Below are positions 1 to 6,257 of a stretch of DNA of 12,373 bases, in pieces. The notes under the pieces were generated by a model. The model was not told the origin of the DNA, made no database searches, and saw nothing but the letters and a program-made list of their open reading frames with translations. Positions within the stretch are counted from its first letter, which is position 1; every line of letters begins with the position of its first letter. Both the position numbers and the translations under genes were made by a program. The stretch is from Methanocorpusculum sp. (GTDB lineage Archaea > Halobacteriota > Methanomicrobia > Methanomicrobiales > Methanocorpusculaceae). The stretch spans positions 1 to 12,373 of the forward strand of contig DALTWQ010000035.1 in assembly GCA_029987025.1 (NCBI GenBank). The letters run 5' to 3'.

Positions 1-2
1 GT

Positions 3-989
3 GAACGGGTAATCGCCGCCGCAAAAGAAAAAGGCGTCACCTTAATCGGAACCGATGCAGATGCGTTCGGCACCGCAAAGATGATTCACTTAACCCTGCC
101 GGCAGAAACCATGATGGCAGCAGACGTTCCGACCGTGAGAATGGAAGACACCGTAGACTACGTTAAACAGATTGTCTCAAATACCCGCTACAGAACAGCC
201 TGTGTAATCGATGACAACGGAAAACTCTTAGGCACCGTATCCCGCAACTCACTGATGGATGATGCGGCAAAATCCGTCATTCTCCTTGACCACAACGAGT
301 ACAGCCAGGCGGTCGAAGGCATCGAATCAGCAGACGTTGTTGAAATCATCGACCACCACCGGTTAGGCGCAATGTCGACCTTAAAGCCGATTCGTTTCAC
401 CATGGAACCGGTCGGCTCAACCTCGACCATAATTGCCCGCCGGTTCTTTGAAGCAGGCGTAACTCCGGATAAAACAACAGCAGGCGTCCTTCTTTCAGGA
501 ATTCTTTCAGATACTCTCGGATTAAAGATGTCAACAACCGCTGATGCTGACAGAACTGCGGCCGCGAAACTCGCAGAAATTGCAGGCGTTGATGTGGCTG
601 CGTACAGCAGCGAGTTAATCAATGAAGGCATGTCTCTGGCAGGCGTTTCACAAAGCGAACTGCTCGAACGCGACACCAAAGAGTTCACGCTTGCATCAAA
701 GCGTGTAGTTGTTGCCCAGATTTTAACACCCTCATATGAGTATGCCGCATCGCACCGCGACGAAATCTATGCAGCACTCAAAGAAAAACTTGCAGCATCC
801 CAGGGACTTGACATCTATGTCGCACTCTATACAAGTGTTCCGGACATGGGCTCTGATATGTTCGCCGTTTCTGCGGACAAAGCACTCTGTACTGCGCTTC
901 ACTGGGAATCCCCGCTCCATCTCGAAGGCGTTGTATCTCGTAAGAAGGACTTTGTTCCGAAGTTCGGCAGATATCTTGAGATGCAGTAA
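3..989 (+). CDS. ppaC: CBS-domain family II (DHH/DHHA2) manganese-dependent inorganic pyrophosphatase, C-terminal part
   Basis: This would hydrolyse pyrophosphate to two phosphates in the cytoplasm with a Mn/Co-type metal centre. The frame is open from base 3, so the gene starts before the window; 328 residues are visible. The missing N-terminus should hold the first DHH metal ligands and the first CBS repeat. Seen here are a CBS-like stretch (about residues 40-85, with ACVIDDNGKLLGTVSR), the DHN motif in LLDHNE, the DHH motif in EIIDHHR, and the C-terminal signature SRKKDFVP. The last corresponds to the SRKKQ.VP substrate-binding motif of family II enzymes in the DHHA2 domain. CBS-containing members are known to be controlled by adenine nucleotides; that control is inferred here. 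The stop lies 6 nt before the next gene, suggesting a shared transcript. The ATG at 81 is internal to the domain and is not the start. Confidence 0.85.
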   Translation, partial: ERVIAAAKEKGVTLIGTDADAFGTAKMIHLTLPAETMMAADVPTVRMEDTVDYVKQIVSNTRYRTACVIDDNGKLLGTVSRNSLMDDAAKSVILLDHNEYSQAVEGIESADVVEIIDHHRLGAMSTLKPIRFTMEPVGSTSTIIARRFFEAGVTPDKTTAGVLLSGILSDTLGLKMSTTADADRTAAAKLAEIAGVDVAAYSSELINEGMSLAGVSQSELLERDTKEFTLASKRVVVAQILTPSYEYAASHRDEIYAALKEKLAASQGLDIYVALYTSVPDMGSDMFAVSADKALCTALHWESPLHLEGVVSRKKDFVPKFGRYLEMQ

Positions 990-995
990 ACGGTT

Positions 996-1553
996 ATGGA
1001 TAAAACTGCTCTGCGTACTGAACTGAAAGAACGCCGCTTTGCCGTATCCGCAGATGAGCGGAAAAGAAAAAGCGAACGCATCTGCAGCTTTCTCGAAGAG
1101 GAGACAAAAGGATTCTCTGGTATTCTCGCATACGCTGCAAAAGAGCCTGAGGTAGAAACCCTCCCATATATCGCGAAAATGATTGCCGCCGGAAAAACAG
1201 TTGCTGTTCCCATCATCGAAAAGGAAACCCATACCCTGCGGCTGTCGCGGCTTACAAGCATTTCCGATCTGGAAATCTCGACCTTCAATGTCCCGGAACC
1301 GGTGTCTGCGGAAAAACCCATATCGCCGAAGGATGTTGAGTGCGTGATTCTTCCGATGGTCGGATTCGACCGGAAAGGAAACAGACTGGGATACGGTGCA
1401 GGATACTATGACCGGTTTTTAGCCGCGAATCCGCATGTGAAAAAAATCGGACTTGCCTACGCCTGTCAGGAAGTTTCTGCAGTTCCGGCTGAAGAGTATG
1501 ATATCCGCATGGATGAAATCATCACGGAAGACAGGATTAATTACACGTTTTAG
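996..1553 (+). CDS. 5-formyltetrahydrofolate cyclo-ligase family protein (MTHFS-like)
   Basis: A 185-aa protein of the 5-formyl-THF cyclo-ligase family, which turns 5-formyltetrahydrofolate into 5,10-methenyl-THF using ATP. The diagnostic segment GNRLGYGAGYYDR is at residues 128-140, and a basic N-terminus (KxxLRTELKERR) precedes it, as is usual. Full length is normal for the family. It starts 6 nt after the pyrophosphatase stop with only a weak ribosome site, so translational coupling is likely. Methanogens mainly use tetrahydromethanopterin, so the true substrate (a folate, a methanopterin derivative, or a repair role) cannot be decided from sequence. The last codons (INYTF and stop) are also the first copy of a tandem repeat that runs on downstream. 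Confidence 0.88.
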   Translation: MDKTALRTELKERRFAVSADERKRKSERICSFLEEETKGFSGILAYAAKEPEVETLPYIAKMIAAGKTVAVPIIEKETHTLRLSRLTSISDLEISTFNVPEPVSAEKPISPKDVECVILPMVGFDRKGNRLGYGAGYYDRFLAANPHVKKIGLAYACQEVSAVPAEEYDIRMDEIITEDRINYTF

Positions 1554-1627
1554 GGGGTTTCGAGAGGCAATTAATTACACGTTTAGGGGGTTTTGAGCGG
1601 TAATTAGTTACATGTTTTAGGGGGTTT
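1536..1627 (+). repeat. Three degenerate tandem repeats (~34-bp period) starting inside the cyclo-ligase 3' end
   Basis: The core aattacacgttttaggggg occurs three times: 1536-1560, 1569-1593 (one T missing) and 1601-1627 (aattagttacatg variant). Periods are 34 and 33 bp. Copy 1 includes the final codons and stop of the cyclo-ligase. Copies 2 and 3 are noncoding and fill the convergent gap before the HxlR gene. Short gagaggc and gagcgg spacers separate the copies. A role in transcript ending is possible but not shown. Confidence 0.85.
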
Positions 1628-1641
1628 AACGCCTCATCTTC

Positions 1642-2001
1642 TTAGAGCTTACAGTTTTTACACTCCAGACTTCCGCAAGGAATATTATCTATTTTCCATT
1701 TCAGTGCCCAGTATTTGATTCCGCGGATGACCTCCATCAGTTCAATCCCGCTTTCCGTCAGCGTGTACTCGGTTTTAATCGGAATTACAGACGCATCAAC
1801 CTTCTTTGAAATAATTCCTTCCGCTTCAAGTTCGGTCAGACGTTCTGAAAGCATCTTCGGCGTAATTGCCCCGAGCCGTGTCTTCAGTTCGGAGAATCTC
1901 CGCGTGTGATTTTCACCCTTATAGAGTTCCAGAATAACAAGCAGAGTCCATTTCTTTGTCAGATACTGAACTGTTTTATTTACGGTACAGTTTACATCCA
2001 T
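1642..2001 (-). CDS. HxlR-family winged-helix transcriptional regulator with a C-terminal Cys cluster
   Basis: A 119-aa regulator of the HxlR (MarR-like winged helix) family, probably dimeric and DNA-binding. Family features seen: KKWTLLVILELYKG near the N-terminus, the recognition-helix region FSELKTRLGAITPKMLSERLTELEAEGI, a wing with KTEYTLTESG, and a terminal helix ending WALKW. Four cysteines stand out: Cys5, the position region used for thiol sensing in several HxlR proteins, and Cys109/114/117 at the C-terminus (CX4CX2C). These could sense redox or bind a metal or cluster. It is divergent from hcp across a short shared promoter, so it most likely controls hcp and itself; this is inference from arrangement. 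The ATG lies inside one of the two operator-like sites, and no Shine-Dalgarno is visible, so the mRNA is probably leaderless or nearly so. Confidence 0.9.
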   Translation of the reverse strand: MDVNCTVNKTVQYLTKKWTLLVILELYKGENHTRRFSELKTRLGAITPKMLSERLTELEAEGIISKKVDASVIPIKTEYTLTESGIELMEVIRGIKYWALKWKIDNIPCGSLECKNCKL

Positions 2002-2015
2002 ACTAAGTATAGTAT
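2000..2015. promoter_or_regulatory. Operator-like inverted repeat overlapping the HxlR gene start
   Basis: ATACTA-AGTA-TAGTAT is a perfect 6-bp inverted repeat overlapping the ATG of the HxlR gene. It contains TACT-N6-AGTA, resembling the TACT...AGTA operators described for Bacillus HxlR-family regulators YodB/CatR. It is a good candidate for autoregulation. Confidence 0.55.
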
Positions 2016-2028
2016 CTGAAACTCCATG

Positions 2029-2038
2029 TATTTAAATA
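2029..2038. promoter_or_regulatory. Palindromic TATA box likely shared by the divergent hcp and HxlR promoters
   Basis: TATTTAAATA is a perfect palindrome matching an archaeal TATA box in both directions. For hcp it predicts a start near 2058-2062, leaving a leader with GGAGA at 2075-2079. For HxlR it predicts a start near 2005-2010, just before the ATG at 2001. No separate TATA box is evident for either gene. Confidence 0.5.
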
Positions 2039-2039
2039 A

Positions 2040-2054
2040 GTATACTAAATATAC
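2040..2054. promoter_or_regulatory. Second operator-like site in front of hcp
   Basis: GTATA-CTAAA-TATAC is an inverted repeat directly downstream of the TATA box on the hcp side. Its core ATACTAAATATA (2042-2053) matches the first site's ATACTAAGTATA (2000-2011) at 11 of 12 bases, exactly 42 bp away, or about four helical turns. A protein bound here would block transcription of hcp. Confidence 0.5.
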
Positions 2055-2085
2055 AAGGTGTAAAAATCATATCTGGAGAATCAAA

Positions 2086-3663
2086 ATGTATTGTCAGCAA
2101 TGTCAGGAATCAGGAACTCCGGCGTGTAATCGCGGCGGCAGGTGCGGTAAGAACAAAGAAGTTGCAGCATATCAGGATGCCGTGCTCTATGCCGCATCCG
2201 GTTTATGTTTCCGCCTCGAAGCCGCAGGAAAAACCGCTCAGCCGTGTATTCTTGAAGCACTGTTTGCCACTCTTACCAATGTAAACTTTGACAAGGCACG
2301 CTTCAAAGCATACTTAGACTGCATCGTATCGCACAAAAACGCTCTGCCGAAAGCAGCAGACGAACCGGCAGAAGTCTCCAGGACACCTGAGTCCGAAGAA
2401 GACATTTTATCTCCGGCAATCTCTCTGGAGGGAATTGCCGATGAAAATGACCGTTCACTCATCTCTTTACTGATTTTCGGCATCAAAGGACTTGCAGCAT
2501 ACTACTCGCATGCTCTTGTCCTCGGAAAAACCGACGATGCAGTTGTGCAGTTCATAGTAAAAGCAATGGCATCACGCTTCAAAAAGCTCAGCATCGATGA
2601 ACGTGTCGGACTTGCGCTCGAATGCGGAAAGTTTGGTGTATCAGCTCTTGTACTTCTCGATGAAGCAAACAGAAGATATGGTGTTCCGGAAATTACACAG
2701 GTGTCAACAGTAGTCGGCACAAAACCAGGAATTCTTATAACCGGTCATGATCTTCGTGACCTTGAAATGCTTTTAGAGCAGACCAAAGATTCCGGAATCG
2801 ACATCTATACCCACGGCGAGATGCTTCCGGCCCACGCATATCCGGCCTTTAAGAAGTATCCTCACTTCAAAGGAAACTACGGCACTTCATGGGCAAACCA
2901 GCGGGTTGAACTTCCTGAGTTCAACGGTCCGGTATTATTTACCACAAACTGTCTGGTACCGCCTCTTGATTCCTACAAGGCAAAGGTGTTTACCACCGGC
3001 GCTGCAGGATTTGAAGGATGCACATATATTCAGGAAATCAACGGCAAAAAAGATTTTACGCCGCTTATCAACGCTGCAAAAGGATGCGTTGCGCCGAAAC
3101 AGATTGGGGGAACTGCACCTCTTCTTACCGGATGTGCACGTGAGTCAGTCCTGGCACTTGCAGGCAAGGTCATTGAACTTATCAACGCAGGAAAAATCAG
3201 ACGCTTTGTGGTTATGGCAGGTTGTGACGGCAGAGACAAAGAACGTGAATACTATACTGAGTTTGCCAAAGCCCTTCCGAAGGATACCGTTATTCTTACC
3301 GCAGGATGTGCCAAATACCGCTACAACTCGTTAGATCTCGGTGATATCGAGGGTATTGCCCGTGTTCTTGATGCAGGTCAGTGCAATGACTGTTATAGCC
3401 TTGTCGCAATCGCTTTAGCCCTTGCTGAAGCGTTCAAATGCGGCGTAAACGACCTTCCGATTTCCTACAACATCGCCTGGTACGAGCAGAAAGCGGTTCT
3501 TGTTCTGCTGGTTCTTCTCCATCTCGGCGTCAAAAATATTATGCTCGGACCGACACTGCCGAAGTTTGTATCGCCGGCTGTTCTTGATGTGCTGGTAAAG
3601 ACGTTCAATCTCCAGCCGTCAACTACAGTTGAGCAGGATTTAAAGACACTTAACTGTCTTTAA
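2086..3663 (+). CDS. hcp: Hybrid cluster protein (hydroxylamine / NO reductase family)
   Basis: A 525-aa hybrid cluster protein. This family reduces hydroxylamine and/or nitric oxide and helps detoxify reactive nitrogen species; it also meets peroxide stress. All ligand positions are present. The N-terminal Fe-S cysteines are C3, C6, C14 and C20 (CX2CX7CX5C). The hybrid-cluster ligands, matched by motif to the Desulfovibrio protein, are H221 (TGHDL), E245 (HGEMLPA), C289 (TTNCLVPP), C380 (AGCDGR, the persulfide position), C408 (TAGCAKYR), C433 (GQCND), E467 and K469 (WYEQKA). The start at 2086 is chosen over an upstream in-frame ATG at 2026 because the family begins M-x-C-x-x-C and GGAGA lies at 2075-2079; the longer start would also precede the predicted transcription start. 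No partner reductase (hcr) is next to it. Confidence 0.95.
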   Translation: MYCQQCQESGTPACNRGGRCGKNKEVAAYQDAVLYAASGLCFRLEAAGKTAQPCILEALFATLTNVNFDKARFKAYLDCIVSHKNALPKAADEPAEVSRTPESEEDILSPAISLEGIADENDRSLISLLIFGIKGLAAYYSHALVLGKTDDAVVQFIVKAMASRFKKLSIDERVGLALECGKFGVSALVLLDEANRRYGVPEITQVSTVVGTKPGILITGHDLRDLEMLLEQTKDSGIDIYTHGEMLPAHAYPAFKKYPHFKGNYGTSWANQRVELPEFNGPVLFTTNCLVPPLDSYKAKVFTTGAAGFEGCTYIQEINGKKDFTPLINAAKGCVAPKQIGGTAPLLTGCARESVLALAGKVIELINAGKIRRFVVMAGCDGRDKEREYYTEFAKALPKDTVILTAGCAKYRYNSLDLGDIEGIARVLDAGQCNDCYSLVAIALALAEAFKCGVNDLPISYNIAWYEQKAVLVLLVLLHLGVKNIMLGPTLPKFVSPAVLDVLVKTFNLQPSTTVEQDLKTLNCL

Positions 3664-3670
3664 TTTTTTT
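3640..3670 (+). terminator. hcp terminator overlapping the stop codon
   Basis: A perfect 8-bp stem TTAAAGAC / GTCTTTAA with an 8-nt loop is followed at once by seven T residues. The TAA stop of hcp (3661-3663) is the end of the right arm. It has the shape of a classic intrinsic terminator, although in archaea the T-tract alone may be enough. Confidence 0.7.
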
Positions 3671-3756
3671 CAGAGTGTGTTTCCTGCCTTATTTTTCGCG
3701 TGATTCAATAATCTGTGATAAATGTCTCTCTATTTATTCATTTTGTGCTTATGTAG

Positions 3757-3813
3757 GAAAAACGTGTAAGCCATGCACGTTTTTCATAGATGCCTGAAAT
3801 ACAGGCAGCATCT
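3757..3813. other. Two adjacent hairpin-forming dyads in the hcp/rfcS convergent gap
   Basis: Dyad 1 is GAAAAACGTG (3757-3766) with CACGTTTTTC (3776-3785), 10 of 10 bases and a 9-nt loop. Dyad 2 is TGCCTG-AAATA-CAGGCA (3791-3807), flanked by AGA and TCT that extend the stem past a 3-nt bulge. They sit between two converging genes and may block read-through in both directions. The rest of 3664-3843 shows nothing coding. Confidence 0.6.
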
Positions 3814-3837
3814 GCACAGTTTGAAAAAAGAGTGGTT

Positions 3838-3859
3838 AAAAAATTATCCGTGTATAATT
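3838..3859 (-). terminator. rfcS terminator overlapping the stop codon
   Basis: Reading the minus strand, AATTAT-ACACGG-ATAATT is a perfect 6-bp stem whose right arm holds the TAA stop, followed by six T residues (3843-3838). A further T-run lies at about 3829-3824. Confidence 0.6.
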
Positions 3860-4815
3860 CTTACAAACTTTGCAATCAGTGCATCCATCTGGATGTCCGG
3901 GTTTGCACCTTCGCTTAAGCGGAAATCGGTTTCTCCTATTGCGTCAATGAAATCAGCTTTTGTTCTGCGGTCGAGTTTATCTGCAGAGATGGTCGATACC
4001 GCACGGTAAAGCTGGTTTAATAGTTCGTTCGGCGCAATTCCTTTATCGTACATGAGAGTGGAAAGCATCCGGACTGCGGTCTCGAAGTCCCCGTCTATGG
4101 TTACTGATAAGAGGTCTGCAATTTCTTCCGGGTTTGCAGTCGAGGTTACTGCATAAACATTTGCTGCAGTTACCGTGTTTGATACAATAGCTGCCCCCTG
4201 AAGCGCGTTGATAGCTTTTCTCATATCTCCCTGTGCGACATAGAAAATTGCCGCATACGCCTCTTCTTCGATAGAGATACCTTCATTTTCGGCGATTCTG
4301 TCCATCTGCTCATGTACGGCGTCTTCGGTGAGCGGCTTGAAGCGGTAAATTGCGCAGCGGCTCTGAATCGGATCAATGATTTTTGAGGAGTAGTTGCAGG
4401 ATAAGATGAACCGGCAGGTTTCTGCATAGTTTTCCATGGTACGGCGAAGTGCTGCCTGTGCGTCGTTTGTCAGAGCGTCTGCTTCGTCGAGGAAGAGAAT
4501 CTTAAACTCAGCGTCACCGAGAGGGGATGTGCGGGCAAACTGCTTAATCTGGGTTCGTACGACATCAATTCCGCGTTCGTCTGATGCATTGAGTTCACGG
4601 AAGTTCATGCTCCAGGCATCCCCGAACATCTCACGTGCAAGTGCTACGGCGCAGGTTGTTTTGCCTATTCCTGCCGAGCCGGTGAATAACAGGTGCGGCA
4701 GGCTTTTTGATGCGGCATACATTTTGAGTCTGCCTACGATTTCCTTCTGTCCGGCGACTTCGTCCAAGGTCCGCGGACGATATTTTTCTATCCAGATATC
4801 CGGGGATGAGTTCAT
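3844..4815 (-). CDS. rfcS: Replication factor C small subunit (archaeal clamp loader)
   Basis: A 323-aa AAA+ ATPase, the small subunit of the RFC clamp loader that opens the PCNA ring and loads it on primed DNA. It opens with WIEKYRPRTLDEVAGQ, the RFC box found at the start of archaeal and eukaryotic small subunits. Walker A is GSAGIGKT (residues 46-53), Walker B is FLDEAD (108-113), sensor 1 lies in FILSCNYSSKII (Asn141) and the arginine-finger motif SRC is at 152-154. The length is typical and no intein is present. It is a single gene, convergent with hcp and behind rbcL in the same direction, but a 215-bp gap with a T-tract suggests its own promoter. No Shine-Dalgarno precedes the ATG, so the transcript may be leaderless. 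Confidence 0.96.
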   Translation of the reverse strand: MNSSPDIWIEKYRPRTLDEVAGQKEIVGRLKMYAASKSLPHLLFTGSAGIGKTTCAVALAREMFGDAWSMNFRELNASDERGIDVVRTQIKQFARTSPLGDAEFKILFLDEADALTNDAQAALRRTMENYAETCRFILSCNYSSKIIDPIQSRCAIYRFKPLTEDAVHEQMDRIAENEGISIEEEAYAAIFYVAQGDMRKAINALQGAAIVSNTVTAANVYAVTSTANPEEIADLLSVTIDGDFETAVRMLSTLMYDKGIAPNELLNQLYRAVSTISADKLDRRTKADFIDAIGETDFRLSEGANPDIQMDALIAKFVRIIHG

Positions 4816-4866
4816 AGAATTATATTGGTCGCAGAGATGGATAATGATATTCTTTTTTGCGGGTTG

Positions 4867-4906
4867 AGTATCTGCATATTATATGCCTTAGGAATATGCA
4901 GATACT
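4867..4906. promoter_or_regulatory. 14-bp perfect inverted repeat around a possible rfcS TATA box
   Basis: AGTATCTGCATATT (4867-4880) and AATATGCAGATACT (4893-4906) are exact reverse complements with a 12-nt spacer. On the minus strand the inner part reads ggcatataatatg, a plausible TATA box for rfcS. A third half-site, agtatgcagatat (4915-4927), repeats the right arm directly. It is likely a regulator-binding region; a structural RNA or terminator role for upstream rbcL transcripts is an alternative. Confidence 0.45.
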
Positions 4907-4923
4907 GCCTGAACAGTATGCAG

Positions 4924-4945
4924 ATATCCGGAGTGAACCGGATAT
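4924..4945. repeat. 8-bp inverted repeat upstream of rfcS
   Basis: ATATCCGG-agtgaa-CCGGATAT is a perfect dyad that overlaps the third half-site of the neighbouring 14-bp inverted repeat. It lies between the rbcL T-tract and the rfcS start. Function unknown. Confidence 0.6.
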
Positions 4946-5001
4946 AACAGACTGAATAAATGACTTAAATTCATTATCTGACTGAAGAATAGAGCTGATT
5001 T

Positions 5002-5040
5002 AAAAAAAAGATACCTGAGAGAAATTCGTTTTACGAATCT
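5002..5040 (-). terminator. rbcL terminator: stem-loop at the stop codon plus T8 tract
   Basis: On the minus strand AGATTCGT-AAA-ACGAATTT forms an 8-bp stem (one G-U pair) with the TAA stop at the stem/loop junction. Thirteen nt further on are eight T residues (5009-5002). Confidence 0.6.
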
Positions 5041-6257
5041 CCCCATTTATCTATCGCTTTTGCCAGTTCATCGTGCGTTTTTGCATACTCTTTTGCAGGA
5101 ATTCCTGCAACAGCCGCTTCAACTGCCTGGACAAAAGCACGGGCACCTGCGGCAGTTCCGTCCGGATGGCCGTGAATTCCCCCTCCGGCCTGGAGGACGA
5201 TGTCGCAGCCGAGTTTTGCAACCTCTGCGGCAGCTTTGCCCGGATGCAGGCCTCCTGACGCGACCGGAAACACCGGCTTTAATCCCGGAAACTCGCGAGT
5301 GATTTCGCGGTTGTCGCCTAAGACTTCGTCCGCTTTTCCACCCATCTTTCCTGAGACTGTTCCGGTGTGCAGCTGATCTCCGCCGGCTGAACGTACTAAA
5401 ACAGCGATGGGCCGCATTGCAATCCCGTGCTGCGGATTTCTCGTAAGTGCCCCGTGCATAGTACGGTGGACGTGAATCGGCACATTTACGGCCGGGTCTT
5501 CAGCGAGCGCCTGTATCGCGGAAAAACCTGCGGTCAGCACATCGACCATAAGCATATTTGCGCCTGCTTTAACCGCAGAGTGGGCGAGTTCAACAATCTT
5601 ATCTCCGCCGGTTGTTACATTTACCGCGTAGAGAACCTGCTTTCCGGTCTCGTCTTTTGCACGGTCAAGAGCATCCATTACAGTTTCGAGGCGCTCTAAA
5701 AGCGGACAGAATGCCTGATTCGTGAGCGTCTCATCATCCTTGATTAAATCAAGTCCGCCGACAGCTGCCTGATAGGCAACTTCCGCGGTGTCCTTCGGAT
5801 TTAAGCCGACCTTCGGCTTGATGATGGTTCCGACATGCGGCCTGCGGCTCGTTTCTGTACCGACTAATTTTCTGACACCTTCGATACCGAACTTCGGACC
5901 GCATCCGGAAAGTTCCCGCGGAAGGTCGATTTCAGTAAGACGTACTGCATCGAGTTTTCCGAGACCGAACAGATTTCCGGCAATGACGGATAAATACTGG
6001 GGGATGTTGCCTTTTTCAAAGATTTCATACGGATAGCGGATTTTAGTAATATATCCACCCGCGTCTGCGGGTTTTACCTCAAGGACTTCTCCGTCTAATG
6101 CATGAACGTAGGCGGTTTTTTCATTGACCGTGGATAAGTTCGTCCACGTTCCTGTGGTCTGTTCTTCGCAGATGGCGTGTGCGGCAAAATCAGCATCTAC
6201 GCCTGCTTTCGGGCGGTAATAGTATGTTGCAGTCAGGTCTTTTGTTTTTGCGGTCAT
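5031..6257 (-). CDS. rbcL: Form III ribulose-1,5-bisphosphate carboxylase/oxygenase large subunit
   Basis: A 408-aa RuBisCO large subunit of the archaeal form III type, joining CO2 to ribulose-1,5-bisphosphate to give two 3-phosphoglycerates. Active-site residues are all present: TGTWT near the N-terminus, GNLFGL, K147/K149 in GTIIKPKVGL, the carbamylated lysine K173 with D175/E176 in GGLDLIKDDET, H264 and R265 in VHRTMHG, K304 in GKMGGK (loop 6), S334-G335-G336, and the phosphate-binding glycines 358-360 in QAGGGIHGHP. The gene overlaps the upstream R15P isomerase by 4 nt (ATGA) and has AAGGA before its ATG, so the two are co-translated. With that neighbour it fits the AMP/nucleoside salvage route to 3-phosphoglycerate. 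A part in a reductive hexulose-phosphate cycle would need phosphoribulokinase, which is not in the window. Confidence 0.97.
   Translation of the reverse strand: MTAKTKDLTATYYYRPKAGVDADFAAHAICEEQTTGTWTNLSTVNEKTAYVHALDGEVLEVKPADAGGYITKIRYPYEIFEKGNIPQYLSVIAGNLFGLGKLDAVRLTEIDLPRELSGCGPKFGIEGVRKLVGTETSRRPHVGTIIKPKVGLNPKDTAEVAYQAAVGGLDLIKDDETLTNQAFCPLLERLETVMDALDRAKDETGKQVLYAVNVTTGGDKIVELAHSAVKAGANMLMVDVLTAGFSAIQALAEDPAVNVPIHVHRTMHGALTRNPQHGIAMRPIAVLVRSAGGDQLHTGTVSGKMGGKADEVLGDNREITREFPGLKPVFPVASGGLHPGKAAAEVAKLGCDIVLQAGGGIHGHPDGTAAGARAFVQAVEAAVAGIPAKEYAKTHDELAKAIDKWGDS

Noticed and set aside
2026..2085. Upstream in-frame start extending Hcp by 20 residues
   Set aside because: The family begins at M-x-C-x-x-C, GGAGA precedes the ATG at 2086, and the extension covers the TATA box and operator.
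3773..4009. Plus-strand open frame in the hcp/rfcS gap
   Set aside because: It is mostly antisense to rfcS and its start lies in a hairpin; no protein signature.
5427..5699. Open frame antisense to rbcL
   Set aside because: Shadow of a highly conserved gene on the other strand, with no ribosome site or family signature.
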